Assembly (NCBI GenBank): GCA_016926955.1
Contig: JAFGNN010000067.1
Coordinates: forward strand, 1-43,331
Source of the DNA: Spirochaetales bacterium
Lineage (GTDB): Bacteria; Spirochaetota; Spirochaetia; Treponematales; UBA12059
Length of the DNA stretch: 43,331 bases
Direction: 5' to 3'
Shown: positions 33,602 through 41,601 of the stretch, in pieces
How the letters are laid out: each line of letters opens with the position of its first letter
Position numbering within the stretch: the stretch's first letter is position 1
Notes under the pieces: model-generated
What the model was told of the DNA's origin: nothing
The model's input: the letters and a program-made list of their open reading frames with translations, nothing else
Database searches by the model: none
Program-made: the position numbers and the translations under genes

Positions 33602-35374
33602 TCAGCGCTCCAAGGTTTCGATGTGGCGTGCGGCGACGGGATCGAGGCCCTCGGACCGCTCGGCGACGGCGGCCTTCAGGGCGGACTCGACCTCCGCGAA
33701 GCGCGGGGTGTTCCACTCCGCGCCGTTCAGGTCGATGAAGAGCTGGCGGACGCGGTTGAAGTACGAGCGCGCCTCGTCCTTGTCCTTGAGGCGAAACGCG
33801 GTGCCGAGCACCGTGAGCACGAGGCCGAAGACCCGCTTCTGCCGCTCGGGCGAGACTGCCGCGTCCACCGGGTCGAAGGAATTCTGCTGGAGGTAGACCG
33901 CGTCGAGGAGCTCGCCTTTGAGGTACACGGCGAAGTCGTCGAGGCTGGTGCCCTCCTCGCCGACCACCTTCATCATCTGGCCGACCTCTGAGCCCCGGAA
34001 CAGGAAGTCGTGCGCGTAGGCCACGATCTCGCGATCGATGATGCCGCCGTACTTGGACCAGGAGTCGAGCGGGTGTATGGCCGGGTACTTGCGAGCGTCG
34101 GAGCGCTCGCGCGAGAGGCCGTGGAAGGCGCCGACGACCTTGAGGGTGGCCTGGGTGACCGGCTCCTCGAAGTTGCCGCCTGCGGGGCTGACCGTACCTC
34201 CGACCGTGACCGAGCCGGTGGTGCCGTCGGCGAGCCGTACGATGCCGGCGCGCTCGTAGAAGCTGGCGATGACCGACTCGAGGTAGGCGGGGAAGGCCTC
34301 CTCGCCGGGGATCTCCTCGAGGCGGCCGGACATCTCGCGCATGGCCTGGGCCCAGCGGCTCGTGGAGTCCGCGAGCAGGAGGACGTCGAGGCCCATCTGC
34401 CGGTAGTACTCGGCCATGGTGACCGCGGTGTACACGGAAGCCTCGCGCGCGGCGACCGGCATCGAGGAGGTGTTGCACACGATGATGGTGCGTTCCATGA
34501 GCGAGCGTCCGGTGCGCGGGTCGAGGAGCTCGGGGAATTCCTTGAGGGTCTCGACGACCTCGCCGGCGCGCTCACCGCAGGCCGCGATGATGACGATGTC
34601 GACGTCGGCGTGGCGGCTCGTGATCTGCTGGAGCACCGTCTTGCCGGCCCCGAAGGGTCCGGGGATGCAGTAGGTGCCGCCCTTGGCCACCGGGAAGAAG
34701 GTGTCGATGAGGCGGACGTGGGTGACCATGGGCTCGACGGGCTTGAGGCGCTCGGCGTAGCAGTCGACGGCGCGCTTGACCGGCCACTGGAAGAGCATGG
34801 TCACCTTGTGGACGACGCCCTCCGAGTCGACGAGCTCCGCAACCTGGTCGGTGACCGCGTACTCGCCGGCCGCAGCGATCGACTTGACCGTCAGGTCGCC
34901 GTAGAGGTTGAAGGGCACCATGATGCGGTGGGTGAAAGACCCTTCGGGAACCGTGCCGAGCGTATCCGCGCGTCGGACGACGTCGCCGGCCTTGGCCGCA
35001 GGCGTGAAGACCCAACGATTCTTGCGCGGCAAGGCTTCGAGGTAGACGCCGGCCTCGAGGAAATAGCCGGTCTTCTCCGCTACCTCGGGCAGCGGGTTCT
35101 GGAGGCCGTCGTAGATCTGTCCGAGCAGGCCCGGCCCGAGCTCGACGGCGAGCAGCTCGCCGGAGAAGGAGACCGGGTCGTCGACCTTGATTCCCTTGGT
35201 GAGCTCGAAAACCTGGAGCTGGACCGAGTCGCCGCGCACCCGGATGATCTCGCTCTTGAGCGAACGGCCCTGGTTCTCGATGTAGGCTACCTCGTTCATG
35301 TACACGGGTCCGTCGACTCGGGCCGTGACCATGTTGCCGTTGACGCCCGTAACTCTTCCTTTTGTAGCGGTCAT
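33602..35374 (-). CDS. atpA: V-type ATP synthase subunit A (catalytic head)
   Basis: This 590-residue catalytic subunit has the Walker A motif G-P-F-G-A-G-K-T at 239-246 (K245). The long insertion before it, the hallmark of A over F1-beta, covers about 115-190. Downstream are the acidic G-E-R-A-G-E-V (E for catalysis), S-M-P-V-A-A-R-E-A and [13 protein letters not shown]. The ATG at 35374 overlaps the DUF2764 stop (ATGA). In spirochaetes this enzyme may run as a synthase or as a pump; the sequence does not tell which. Confidence 0.95.
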   Translation of the reverse strand: MTATKGRVTGVNGNMVTARVDGPVYMNEVAYIENQGRSLKSEIIRVRGDSVQLQVFELTKGIKVDDPVSFSGELLAVELGPGLLGQIYDGLQNPLPEVAEKTGYFLEAGVYLEALPRKNRWVFTPAAKAGDVVRRADTLGTVPEGSFTHRIMVPFNLYGDLTVKSIAAAGEYAVTDQVAELVDSEGVVHKVTMLFQWPVKRAVDCYAERLKPVEPMVTHVRLIDTFFPVAKGGTYCIPGPFGAGKTVLQQITSRHADVDIVIIAACGERAGEVVETLKEFPELLDPRTGRSLMERTIIVCNTSSMPVAAREASVYTAVTMAEYYRQMGLDVLLLADSTSRWAQAMREMSGRLEEIPGEEAFPAYLESVIASFYERAGIVRLADGTTGSVTVGGTVSPAGGNFEEPVTQATLKVVGAFHGLSRERSDARKYPAIHPLDSWSKYGGIIDREIVAYAHDFLFRGSEVGQMMKVVGEEGTSLDDFAVYLKGELLDAVYLQQNSFDPVDAAVSPERQKRVFGLVLTVLGTAFRLKDKDEARSYFNRVRQLFIDLNGAEWNTPRFAEVESALKAAVAERSEGLDPVAARHIETLER

Positions 35375-35982
35375 GTAGTCACTCCGGTGTCTTCGCTTGC
35401 GGGATTGGGCTTTCCGTCCTGCCCCGGGGCGCCCGCGGCGCCCAGTATGTCGTCGTAGATTTCACCGTACGCCGCCTTGCCGCGCTCGACCTCGAAGCGG
35501 GCGACCCGCTCGAGTATCCGGAGCTTGAGGCCGTAGGCGACAAGAGCTTCGGTATCGAAATAGTGCCCGACCTGGAGCCGTTCGACGACATTCCAGCGTT
35601 CCCGCTCCATGACGATTTCGCCTTCGAGGGGACTCTCGGCCTGGAATGCGGACTGGGCCGCCCTGAGACCGTCCCACTCCACCGAACCGGGCCGCACGTG
35701 CTTTTCCGCCGGCTGTCCGAGCCTTCCGGCCCTGAGCCGAGCGAGCTCGTTCCGGAGGGCGAGTTCCCAGCGATAATAGGCGGCGAGCATCCGCGAGCGG
35801 CCCGCCGCGGCGGGCAGGCCCCCGTCGGCGGGCAACGCGGGACGGGCGTCCCCCACGATCGCGAGGTCCCGCGGGGACAGATGGATGGCGCAACGCTCCA
35901 GGAATTCCCGGGAACTCAGCGGCATCGCTCCGCGCCAGGAGAGCGACGGCAAGGTCGCTCCGAAGTAGTAGTAGCTGGCCAC
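35371..35982 (-). CDS. V-ATPase-associated protein DUF2764
   Basis: This 203-residue soluble protein (GTG start; begins MASYYYFGATLPSLSW) matches the spirochaetal V-ATPase operon protein that lies between E and A, annotated as DUF2764. It is helical, with W-E-L-A-L-R-N-E-L-A-R-L and V-A-R-F-E-V-E-R-G. In this operon the usual genes for subunits C, F and G are missing; the position and size suggest that it replaces subunit C as the central-stalk socket, but that is inference. It starts 5 nt after atpE and overlaps atpA by 4 nt. Confidence 0.8.
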   Translation of the reverse strand: MASYYYFGATLPSLSWRGAMPLSSREFLERCAIHLSPRDLAIVGDARPALPADGGLPAAAGRSRMLAAYYRWELALRNELARLRAGRLGQPAEKHVRPGSVEWDGLRAAQSAFQAESPLEGEIVMERERWNVVERLQVGHYFDTEALVAYGLKLRILERVARFEVERGKAAYGEIYDDILGAAGAPGQDGKPNPASEDTGVTT

Positions 35983-35987
35983 GGCGC

Positions 35988-36602
35988 TCAGCCTTCCGCG
36001 AGGGCTTTTTCGACGATGGCGGCCACGCTGGCATTGAGGTGCTGACCGAGGATCTCCGCGACCGATTCAGCCGAATAGTCGTAGTAGGCGGCGCCGTCCT
36101 TGCGGGCGATGCGGAAGCCGGCCTTGAGCGTCGGGTGGCTCTTGATCTCGAGCCCGGCCTTGAAGCTGTCGGCGAGCTTGGCCTTGAGGGCGGCCTCGAG
36201 CTTCGCGAGGTCCGCGGCGGGCACGAGCAGCGAAAGATCCTTCGCGTCCTCGCCTTTCCAGCCGGCGAGCACGGCGGGGATGGCCTTGGCCACGGCGTCC
36301 GCGTCGTAGGCCCTGGCGACCTCGTCGCGGGTGAGCGCGGCCAGCATTCGGTCGATCTCCTTGCGGAAGGCGAGCGCGGCGTCGCGGGCTGCCTGGGCGA
36401 TCGCGGCTTTGCCCGCCTCTTCCGCACGTGCGGCGTCTGCCGCGGCTTTTTCGCGCAGAGCCTTCGCGTCGCTCTCGGCGGCCTCGATGATGGCCTTCCG
36501 TCCCGCCTCGGCTTCGGCCGCGATGCGCGCGGCTTCCTTCCCCGCGGCCTCTACGCCGTCGCGCTTGATTTTCTCGAGAAGCTCCTGCAGTCGGATGTCC
36601 AT
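35988..36602 (-). CDS. atpE: V-type ATP synthase subunit E (peripheral stalk)
   Basis: This 204-residue protein starts with a long Ala/Glu/Lys-rich helix (about 1-100; A-G-K-E-A-A-R-I-A-A-E-A-E-A) typical of the peripheral stalk. The compact C-terminal domain (about 105-204) ends V-A-A-I-V-E-K-A-L. No subunit G partner is seen in the operon; the small protein upstream could supply it. AAGGAAC precedes the ATG. The gene lies 42 nt after the upstream small protein and 5 nt before DUF2764. Confidence 0.88.
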   Translation of the reverse strand: MDIRLQELLEKIKRDGVEAAGKEAARIAAEAEAGRKAIIEAAESDAKALREKAAADAARAEEAGKAAIAQAARDAALAFRKEIDRMLAALTRDEVARAYDADAVAKAIPAVLAGWKGEDAKDLSLLVPAADLAKLEAALKAKLADSFKAGLEIKSHPTLKAGFRIARKDGAAYYDYSAESVAEILGQHLNASVAAIVEKALAEG

Positions 36603-36644
36603 GGCTGCTTTCGTTCCTTTCCCGAAGGATTGGCGTTCCCAGAG

Positions 36645-37010
36645 TCAGCGGGAATCGCCGGATTCGATATAGCGTCTGACCTTGCTGATCTTGCGGCCCA
36701 GGAGCTCGGTTATGGCCTTCGGCTCCTCGTGGCGGGTGACGAGGTCGAGGGCGCCCTTCCGGACCACATCCACTACTTCGTCGATACTTTTATATAGCGA
36801 GCCCTGTATTCCGTCAACGAAAAGAGCCAGTTCCCGGCACGATTCCTGCTCTCGCAACAGCAAGGCGCCATTTTCGCGATAGACGTAGGGGGTGACTTCC
36901 GAACGCTCGTAACGTTCGCGCAGACCGGTATCGATGGCGGCCAGATCTTCGGCCAGATCCTCGAGCTCGGCGCGCAGGATGCCCAGGAAGAACGTGACCC
37001 TGTCGGACAC
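36645..37010 (-). CDS. Small protein at the head of the V-ATPase operon
   Basis: This 121-residue protein starts at GTG 37010, chosen because AAGGAGG lies 6 nt upstream; an ATG 33 codons earlier would put the promoter inside the gene. The sequence (V-T-F-F-L-G-I-L-R-A-E-L-E-D-L-A-E-D-L and I-D-E-V-V-D-V-V-R-K-G) is highly charged and helical, possibly a coiled coil with a C-terminal basic helix R-K-I-S-K-V-R-R-Y. No known family was recognised. As first gene of the operon it could be an assembly factor or a substitute for the missing subunit G. That assignment is inference. Confidence 0.65.
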   Translation of the reverse strand: MSDRVTFFLGILRAELEDLAEDLAAIDTGLRERYERSEVTPYVYRENGALLLREQESCRELALFVDGIQGSLYKSIDEVVDVVRKGALDLVTRHEEPKAITELLGRKISKVRRYIESGDSR

Positions 37011-37047
37011 CGGACGCCTCCTTATGTGCCTATTCGCGCTCACTGAA

Positions 37048-37075
37048 AGTATAGGGAAGCTACATCGCGGTACAA
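37048..37075 (-). promoter_or_regulatory. Promoter of the V-ATPase operon
   Basis: On the minus strand TTGTAC (37075-37070) and TATACT (37053-37048) are 16 nt apart. Transcription from about 37041 leaves a leader of about 30 nt with AAGGAGG before the GTG at 37010. Confidence 0.6.
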
Positions 37076-37117
37076 GGTGAAAATGCGCAGGGGAAGGTTC
37101 ATGGTTCATCGGAGTGC

Positions 37118-37146
37118 TTGACCATCCCTCCCGGGCGTGTTATATT
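37118..37146 (+). promoter_or_regulatory. Strong promoter at the head of the tRNA-Gly leader region
   Basis: TTGACC (37118-37123) and TATATT (37141-37146) have an exact 17 nt spacer. The next gene on this strand is the tRNA at 37635, nearly 500 nt away, so a long untranslated RNA or separate small RNA is implied. Confidence 0.65.
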
Positions 37147-37151
37147 CATCT

Positions 37152-37263
37152 CAAGAACTTCGCGTCCCGCAAGGGTCGCCCGGCAGCCGAGAGGCTTGCC
37201 ACTTCGCGTCCCGTTACGGGGCGCCCCGTTTCCGACGCCGTTTCGCCACGACGTCTTTTTTTT
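37152..37263 (+). ncRNA. Candidate small structured RNA (unidentified)
   Basis: Downstream of the strong promoter two 44-nt units both start with ACTTCGCGTCCCG (37157 and 37201). Hairpins are visible: GGCAGCC-GAGA-GGCTTGCC (37182-37200, one bulge) and the palindrome ACGGGGCGCCCCGT (37216-37229). Eight T residues at 37256-37263 could end the RNA, although the stem before them is weak. No open reading frame with a ribosome binding site fits. It does not match 4.5S, 6S, tmRNA or RNase P as far as I can tell. Confidence 0.3.
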
Positions 37264-37306
37264 GCCCCGAGCCGCCGTCCGTTCACCACCGTCCCGCGTG
37301 GACGAA

Positions 37307-37389
37307 GATGAACGAGCCGAACGACGGCAACCTCAAGCGCGCCGGTCGTACACCGCAGCCCCGAAGGGGCGAGGATGAACGAGCCGAAC
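37307..37389 (+). repeat. 16-nt direct repeats with 67-nt period
   Basis: GATGAACGAGCCGAAC occurs at 37307-37322 and 37374-37389. Between them lies a partial copy (GACGGCAACCT and GCGCCGGTCGTAC, about 37323-37350) of the longer repeat at 37430 and 37543. Confidence 0.6.
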
Positions 37390-37429
37390 CATAGCTTCGC
37401 GCGCGCCGAGCGCGCACGTGAATCGACGA

Positions 37430-37609
37430 GGTCGTACGGCGAGAACCCGAGCTAGCGCGAGGGCCTCGAGCCGAACGACGGCAACCTTGAACGTGAATCG
37501 CGGTCCGGACGAAGGCCGGCCGCGATGAACAATAATCGCGCCGGTCGTACGGCGAGAACCCGAGCTAGCGCGAGGGCCTCGAGCCGAACGACGGCAACCT
37601 TGAACGTGA
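37430..37609 (+). repeat. Perfect 67-bp direct repeat upstream of tRNA-Gly
   Basis: Positions 37430-37496 and 37543-37609 are identical over 67 bp, with a 113-nt period. After each copy the sequence continues with TCGCGG and, some way later, with an AATCGCGCCGGTCGTA block that matches the start of the tRNA gene (37632-37647). Confidence 0.85.
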
Positions 37610-37634
37610 GTCGCGGAAGCGACGAACTATAATC

Positions 37635-37706
37635 GCGCCGGTCGTATAACGGCTATTACCCCAGCCTTCCAAGCTGGAGACGAGGGTTCGACTCCCTTTC
37701 GGCGCT
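37635..37706 (+). tRNA. tRNA-Gly (anticodon UCC)
   Basis: The 72-nt sequence folds into a complete cloverleaf. The acceptor stem GCGCCGG/TCGGCGC (one G-U) closes it. The anticodon stem CCAGC/GCTGG holds the loop CTTCCAA with TCC at 37668-37670. The T arm is GAGGG-TTCGACT-CCCTT. The D arm closely resembles E. coli glycine tRNA (UCC). The CCA end is not encoded; TTCA follows. A terminator lies 10 nt downstream. Parts of the 5' end are repeated upstream. Confidence 0.95.
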
Positions 37707-37715
37707 TCAATCGTG

Positions 37716-37743
37716 CGGCCCGCCACCAGGCGGGCCGTTTTTT
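37716..37743 (+). terminator. Terminator of the tRNA-Gly transcript
   Basis: A 9 bp perfect stem (37716-37724 with 37729-37737), loop ACCA, is followed by six T residues. Confidence 0.9.
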
Positions 37744-37880
37744 ATCGGGGATTCGGCGACGGCTAAGGAAACGGCACCAATACCGCCCGTAAACGCTGAC
37801 GCGCCGCCTCGTGACGGGGCATGGCGAGCTGGGGCTCCGGCGGCTGTTTCCCCCTCCTTCCCTTCTGCTATAGTCGCGGC

Positions 37881-38522
37881 ATGCCGAACCGCTTCGCGCG
37901 CCGCATCAGGGATGGCGAGATCGACAGCCCGGAGGCGCTGGCCTCGGAATTCCGCGCGCTCGCGAAGGCGACGCATCCGGACCTGGCCGGTCCAGGCGCC
38001 GATCCGCAGGAATTCGTCAGGGTGCGCGCCGAGTACGAGACAGCCCTCCGCGATTTCGAACGGCACCGCTTCGGCTCGCGGAAAGCTGGCGCCGAAGCGG
38101 AGTCCGAACGCGGCGGGAGCTTCGCCGCCGAATCTTTCCGCGCATGGACGGCCCTCGGGCTGCTCCTCAAGCGCGGATTTCCGAAGGAACCCCGCCACGA
38201 GAAAGAGAGGCTCCGTTACGAGTACGCGCTCTGGCGGCTCGCCCGGGAACTGCCCGCTCTCGGAGAGGACGCGGCCCGCCGCTTCGGTCCCTTCGCTGCG
38301 GCCATGTCGGTGCTCAAGGGAAGCTCGCCCGCGGAAACCCGCCGCGTGGTCGCGCTCCTCCGGGAGCTGCTCGAGTACCGCCGCACAGGCATCGAAGCCT
38401 TGCGCACCTCGATAGCGCACGGGCTCGAAACGCTCAGGCGGAGTCCTCTCGATCCCTCCCTGGTCGCCTTCATGGAGGCGCTTGCAGGCATACGGCTCGA
38501 TTCCGGCGCGCCGCCCCCGTGA
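37881..38522 (+). CDS. J-domain-like protein of unknown function
   Basis: This 213-residue protein begins MPNRFARRIRDGEIDSPEAL, then F-R-A-L-A-K-A-T-H-P-D-L-A-G (about residues 24-37). The H-P-D tripeptide after an alternating helix and the following helix R-A-E-Y-E-T-A-L-R recall a J domain that would stimulate a DnaK-type chaperone. The remaining residues 75-213 are helical and rich in Arg, Glu and Leu, with no recognised family. The ATG at 37881 has no Shine-Dalgarno, and a -10-like TATAGT (37869-37874) lies only 6 nt before it, so this mRNA may also be leaderless. No good -35 box was found. Confidence 0.65.
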   Translation: MPNRFARRIRDGEIDSPEALASEFRALAKATHPDLAGPGADPQEFVRVRAEYETALRDFERHRFGSRKAGAEAESERGGSFAAESFRAWTALGLLLKRGFPKEPRHEKERLRYEYALWRLARELPALGEDAARRFGPFAAAMSVLKGSSPAETRRVVALLRELLEYRRTGIEALRTSIAHGLETLRRSPLDPSLVAFMEALAGIRLDSGAPPP

Positions 38523-38566
38523 TCCCGACTGTCCCCCGCCGGGCTCAGGCAAAATGACGAAGCCCT

Positions 38567-38596
38567 TTGACCAGTTTCACGGACCGAGGATAGACT
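38567..38596 (+). promoter_or_regulatory. Promoter of trkA, probably leaderless
   Basis: TTGACC (38567-38572) and TAGACT (38591-38596) are 18 nt apart. The trkA ATG at 38604 starts 7 nt past the -10 box and no ribosome binding site intervenes. Confidence 0.65.
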
Positions 38597-38603
38597 TCGC
38601 GCC

Positions 38604-39956
38604 ATGCGCATCGTGGTTGTGGGCGGGGGCATAATCGGCACCCAGGTAGCCCGCCGGCTTGTTGAGAAAGGTCAGGACGTCGTCCTCGTCGAGCGCGACC
38701 CCATCAAGGCCCGACACTTGTCCAATGACCTGGACTGCAGGGTGATCTGCGGCGAAGGCACCGACCTTGACGCACTCATCGAAGCGGGCGTAGCCGAGGC
38801 GGACCTGCTGGCCGCCCTGACCGGTTCCGACGAGGTCAATATCGTCAGTTGCCTCGTGGCCGGCCGCGAATCGCCAGCTCTCAGGACGATAGCGCGCGTC
38901 AAGAATCCCGACTACGCGCGGCTCGGCGGAGCGTCCGGCTCGCCCTTTCCCGGCATCGACCGGGTCGTCTATCCGGAGGTCGCCGCCGCGCACGAGCTCG
39001 TGGCGGCGATCGGCCGCGGTTCCACCGCTGACCAGACGGACCTGCCGGCCTGGGGCCTTCGGCTCCGCGCGATCGACATAGCCTCCGGCTCGGGTCTCGA
39101 GGGAGTCCCGCTCAAGGACCTGCGCAACACGCGAAAAGGGGACTTCCTCGTCCTGGCAATACGCCGCGGCGAGGAGCTGATCGTGCCGAGGGGGGAAGAG
39201 CGCCTGCTTCCCGACGACCGCGCCTTCGTCATCGGGTCTCCCGCCGGCCTCGACGCGGCCCTGGGGGCACCGCCCCTTCCGCTCGGCCGGAACCGCACGG
39301 TCGCCGTGATCGGAGGAGGGCTCGTCGGCGAGGAAGTGCTGCGCGGCTTCTTCGGCGACGGCAAGGCGCCCCGCGGCAAGGCGGCCGTCTTCGAGCAGTC
39401 GATCGAGAAGTGCAAGGACATAGCGGAGCGCTTCCCCGAGGTGCTGGTCGTCCATCGCGACATGGCCGAGGAGGAAGCCTTCGCCGACGAGCGCATCGGC
39501 GCCTATGACCTGGTCGTCGCGGCCACGGGCAACCAGGACTTCAACCTGCTCTCCGCGGCGCGGGCCAAGGCGCTCGGCGCCAAGCGCTGCGCCGCCCTGC
39601 TCGTCTCGGGGGAATATCCGGAGATCCTCGAGCGGCTCGAGGTCGACGTGGCGGTGAGCCTCCGCGACGCGGTGACCGCTACCGTGATCGCGGCGACCCG
39701 GGCCGGCTCGCTACGTACGCTCCGGGCCTTCCTCGGCGAGGGTCTCGAGCTCGTGGAAGCCGAGATACGCCCCGACGCGCCCCTGGCCTACAAGTCGCTC
39801 AAGGACGCGAGGCTACCGGAAGGCGCCCTCGTCGCCTTCGTCGGAAGGGCGGGCAAGACCCTCCCGGCCACAGGCGACACCAGGCTCCAGCCCGGCGACC
39901 GGGTGGGCATCCTGGTCCGGACCGACGTCGCGCAGAACGTCGAGAACCTGGTGTAG
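38604..39956 (+). CDS. trkA: Trk potassium uptake regulatory protein TrkA
   Basis: This 450-residue protein contains two NAD-binding RCK units. The first begins I-V-V-V-G-G-G-I-I-G-T-Q with the acidic end of strand 2 at V-E-R-D (about 30-33). The second begins T-V-A-V-I-G-G-G-L-V-G-E (about 232). Each is followed by a TrkA-C-like domain, and the second ends D-R-V-G-I-L-V-R. The double-unit layout is that of classical TrkA, which forms a ring under TrkH and gates potassium uptake in response to nucleotides. trkH follows after 9 nt. The promoter sits directly before the ATG. Confidence 0.95.
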   Translation: MRIVVVGGGIIGTQVARRLVEKGQDVVLVERDPIKARHLSNDLDCRVICGEGTDLDALIEAGVAEADLLAALTGSDEVNIVSCLVAGRESPALRTIARVKNPDYARLGGASGSPFPGIDRVVYPEVAAAHELVAAIGRGSTADQTDLPAWGLRLRAIDIASGSGLEGVPLKDLRNTRKGDFLVLAIRRGEELIVPRGEERLLPDDRAFVIGSPAGLDAALGAPPLPLGRNRTVAVIGGGLVGEEVLRGFFGDGKAPRGKAAVFEQSIEKCKDIAERFPEVLVVHRDMAEEEAFADERIGAYDLVVAATGNQDFNLLSAARAKALGAKRCAALLVSGEYPEILERLEVDVAVSLRDAVTATVIAATRAGSLRTLRAFLGEGLELVEAEIRPDAPLAYKSLKDARLPEGALVAFVGRAGKTLPATGDTRLQPGDRVGILVRTDVAQNVENLV

Positions 39957-39965
39957 GCGGTCCCG

Positions 39966-41426
39966 ATGCCCTGGAAGACCATCCTGACCCTGATTTCCTT
40001 CATGCTCATTCCGATCAGCGCGCTGATGGCCATATCGGCCGCCGTGGGCCTTCCCTACGGCGAAGGCGCCGTGGCCTTGCATGCCTTCGGTCCGCCGGTC
40101 GCGGCGAACACCGCCTTCCTCCTGCTGATGCTCCTCCTCGGGGGAGCCCGGAGGCGCGGCGTGGAAAGCTTCCCGCCCAGGGCGGGACTCCTCTTCGTCG
40201 CGCTCTCCTGGACGGCGGCTTCCCTGAGCGGTTCAATCCCGTTCATGCTGTCCGGCCACGTCCCTTCCTTCTCCGACGCCTTTTTCGAGACGATGAGCGG
40301 CTTCACAACGACGGGGGCGACTATACTCGCCGACATCGAAGCGTTGCCGAGCTGCCTGCTGTTCTGGCGCTCGGCCACCCATTGGCTCGGCGGCATGGGC
40401 ATCGTGGTCCTGACGGTCGCCCTCTTTCCCCTGCTCGGCATCGGAGGTTTCCGACTCATGGAAGCGGAGGCGCCCGGTCCGTCAGTGGACCGGATCAGCG
40501 CGCGCATCTCGGGCACGGCGAAGCGCCTGTGGCTGGTGTACCTCGGTCTCACCGTCGTGGAGACGGCGCTTCTGATGCTCGCCGGCCAGGACGCCTTCGA
40601 CGCCGCGACTCACGCCTTCGGCACGATGGCCACGGGCGGCTTCTCCCCGAAGAACGCGAGCATCGGCCACTACGGTAACCCGGCTTCCGAGTGGATCGTC
40701 GCCGTGTTCATGCTGCTGGCGGGCATGAACTTCACCCTGCACTACCGCGCGCTGACCGGGCGTCCGCGTGCCGTGCTCCGCGACCTCGAATTCCGGGTGT
40801 ACATCCTGGTCGTCGCGGCGGCGGCCGGCGCCATCGCGGTCGACCTCTCGCTCTCGGGCCTGGCGGCGGGAGAGTCCGCCCGCGCCGCCGTGTTCCAGGC
40901 GGCGTCGGTCATCACCACCACCGGCTACGCGACGGCGGACTTCGCCCTCTGGCCGGCCTTCTCGCAGGCCGTGCTTTTCCTGCTCATGTTCGTGGGCGGC
41001 TGCGCGGGCTCCACCGGCGGCGGCATCAAGGTGGTCCGGCTCGTGGCGCTCTTCAAGATGGCCGCGAACGAGCTCCGCCTCGCTACCCGTCCGCGCGGCG
41101 TCTTCGCGGTGGTCATGAACGGCCGCGCGGTCAAGAAGAACGTCATCTACGATACGGCCGCCTTCGTCGTCATCTACCTCTTCCTGGTGGTAGCCGGCAC
41201 CGTCGTGGTCGCCTCGGGAGGCTACGACACGACCACCTCGCTGACCGCCACGCTGGCAACCCTCGGCAACATCGGTCCGGGACTCGCGCTGGTCGGGCCG
41301 ACCGCCAACTACGGCTTCATGCCGGACTACATCCTGTGGTTCCTCTCCTTCCTGATGCTTGCGGGCAGGCTCGAGATCTTCACCGTGTTCGCGCTGTTCC
41401 TGCCCGAGTTCTGGAGGAAGCGCTAG
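39966..41426 (+). CDS. trkH: Trk potassium channel subunit TrkH
   Basis: This 486-residue membrane protein has four membrane-pore-membrane repeats with about ten helices. Pore glycines are visible in F-T-T-T-G-A-T, M-A-T-G-G-F-S, I-T-T-T-G-Y-A and L-G-N-I-G-P-G, which matches the K+ filter of TrkH. The start at 39966 has AGGCGG about 7 nt upstream. It is cotranscribed with trkA. Similarity to KtrB exists, but the length and partner favour TrkH. Confidence 0.95.
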   Translation: MPWKTILTLISFMLIPISALMAISAAVGLPYGEGAVALHAFGPPVAANTAFLLLMLLLGGARRRGVESFPPRAGLLFVALSWTAASLSGSIPFMLSGHVPSFSDAFFETMSGFTTTGATILADIEALPSCLLFWRSATHWLGGMGIVVLTVALFPLLGIGGFRLMEAEAPGPSVDRISARISGTAKRLWLVYLGLTVVETALLMLAGQDAFDAATHAFGTMATGGFSPKNASIGHYGNPASEWIVAVFMLLAGMNFTLHYRALTGRPRAVLRDLEFRVYILVVAAAAGAIAVDLSLSGLAAGESARAAVFQAASVITTTGYATADFALWPAFSQAVLFLLMFVGGCAGSTGGGIKVVRLVALFKMAANELRLATRPRGVFAVVMNGRAVKKNVIYDTAAFVVIYLFLVVAGTVVVASGGYDTTTSLTATLATLGNIGPGLALVGPTANYGFMPDYILWFLSFLMLAGRLEIFTVFALFLPEFWRKR

Positions 41427-41459
41427 GAGCCGGAGCCGGCGACCAGGCCCGCGTCCGCC

Positions 41460-41489
41460 TTGCGTCCGTACCCTTCGCTCGGATAGAAT
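41460..41489 (+). promoter_or_regulatory. Candidate promoter of speD-speE
   Basis: TTGCGT (41460-41465) and TAGAAT (41484-41489) are 18 nt apart. A start near 41496 leaves a leader of about 105 nt before the GTG at 41602; it contains GC-rich palindromes (CCGCGCCGCGCGCGGCC). Confidence 0.45.
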
Positions 41490-41601
41490 CTGCCTTCCGC
41501 CCGGGGCGCTCGGCTCCGGACGGACCCGGACGGGACGCGCGCAAGGCGGGCCGACGGGCATCAAGGCCGCGCCGCGCGCGGCCGGGGGCGGGACGGAAAC
41601 A

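Noticed and set aside
37114-37394. Overlapping plus-strand open frames in the tRNA leader
   Set aside because: Arg/Pro-rich translations in all three frames, no ribosome binding site, and repeats that do not preserve the frame.
37628-37633. TATAAT directly upstream of tRNA-Gly as its promoter
   Set aside because: It ends one base before the mature tRNA, so transcription would start inside the tRNA; a good -35 box at proper spacing is also absent.
37307-37640. CRISPR array
   Set aside because: Only two full copies of a 67-bp repeat, with an unequal partial copy and a 46-nt interval that itself contains tRNA-like sequence; no cas gene.
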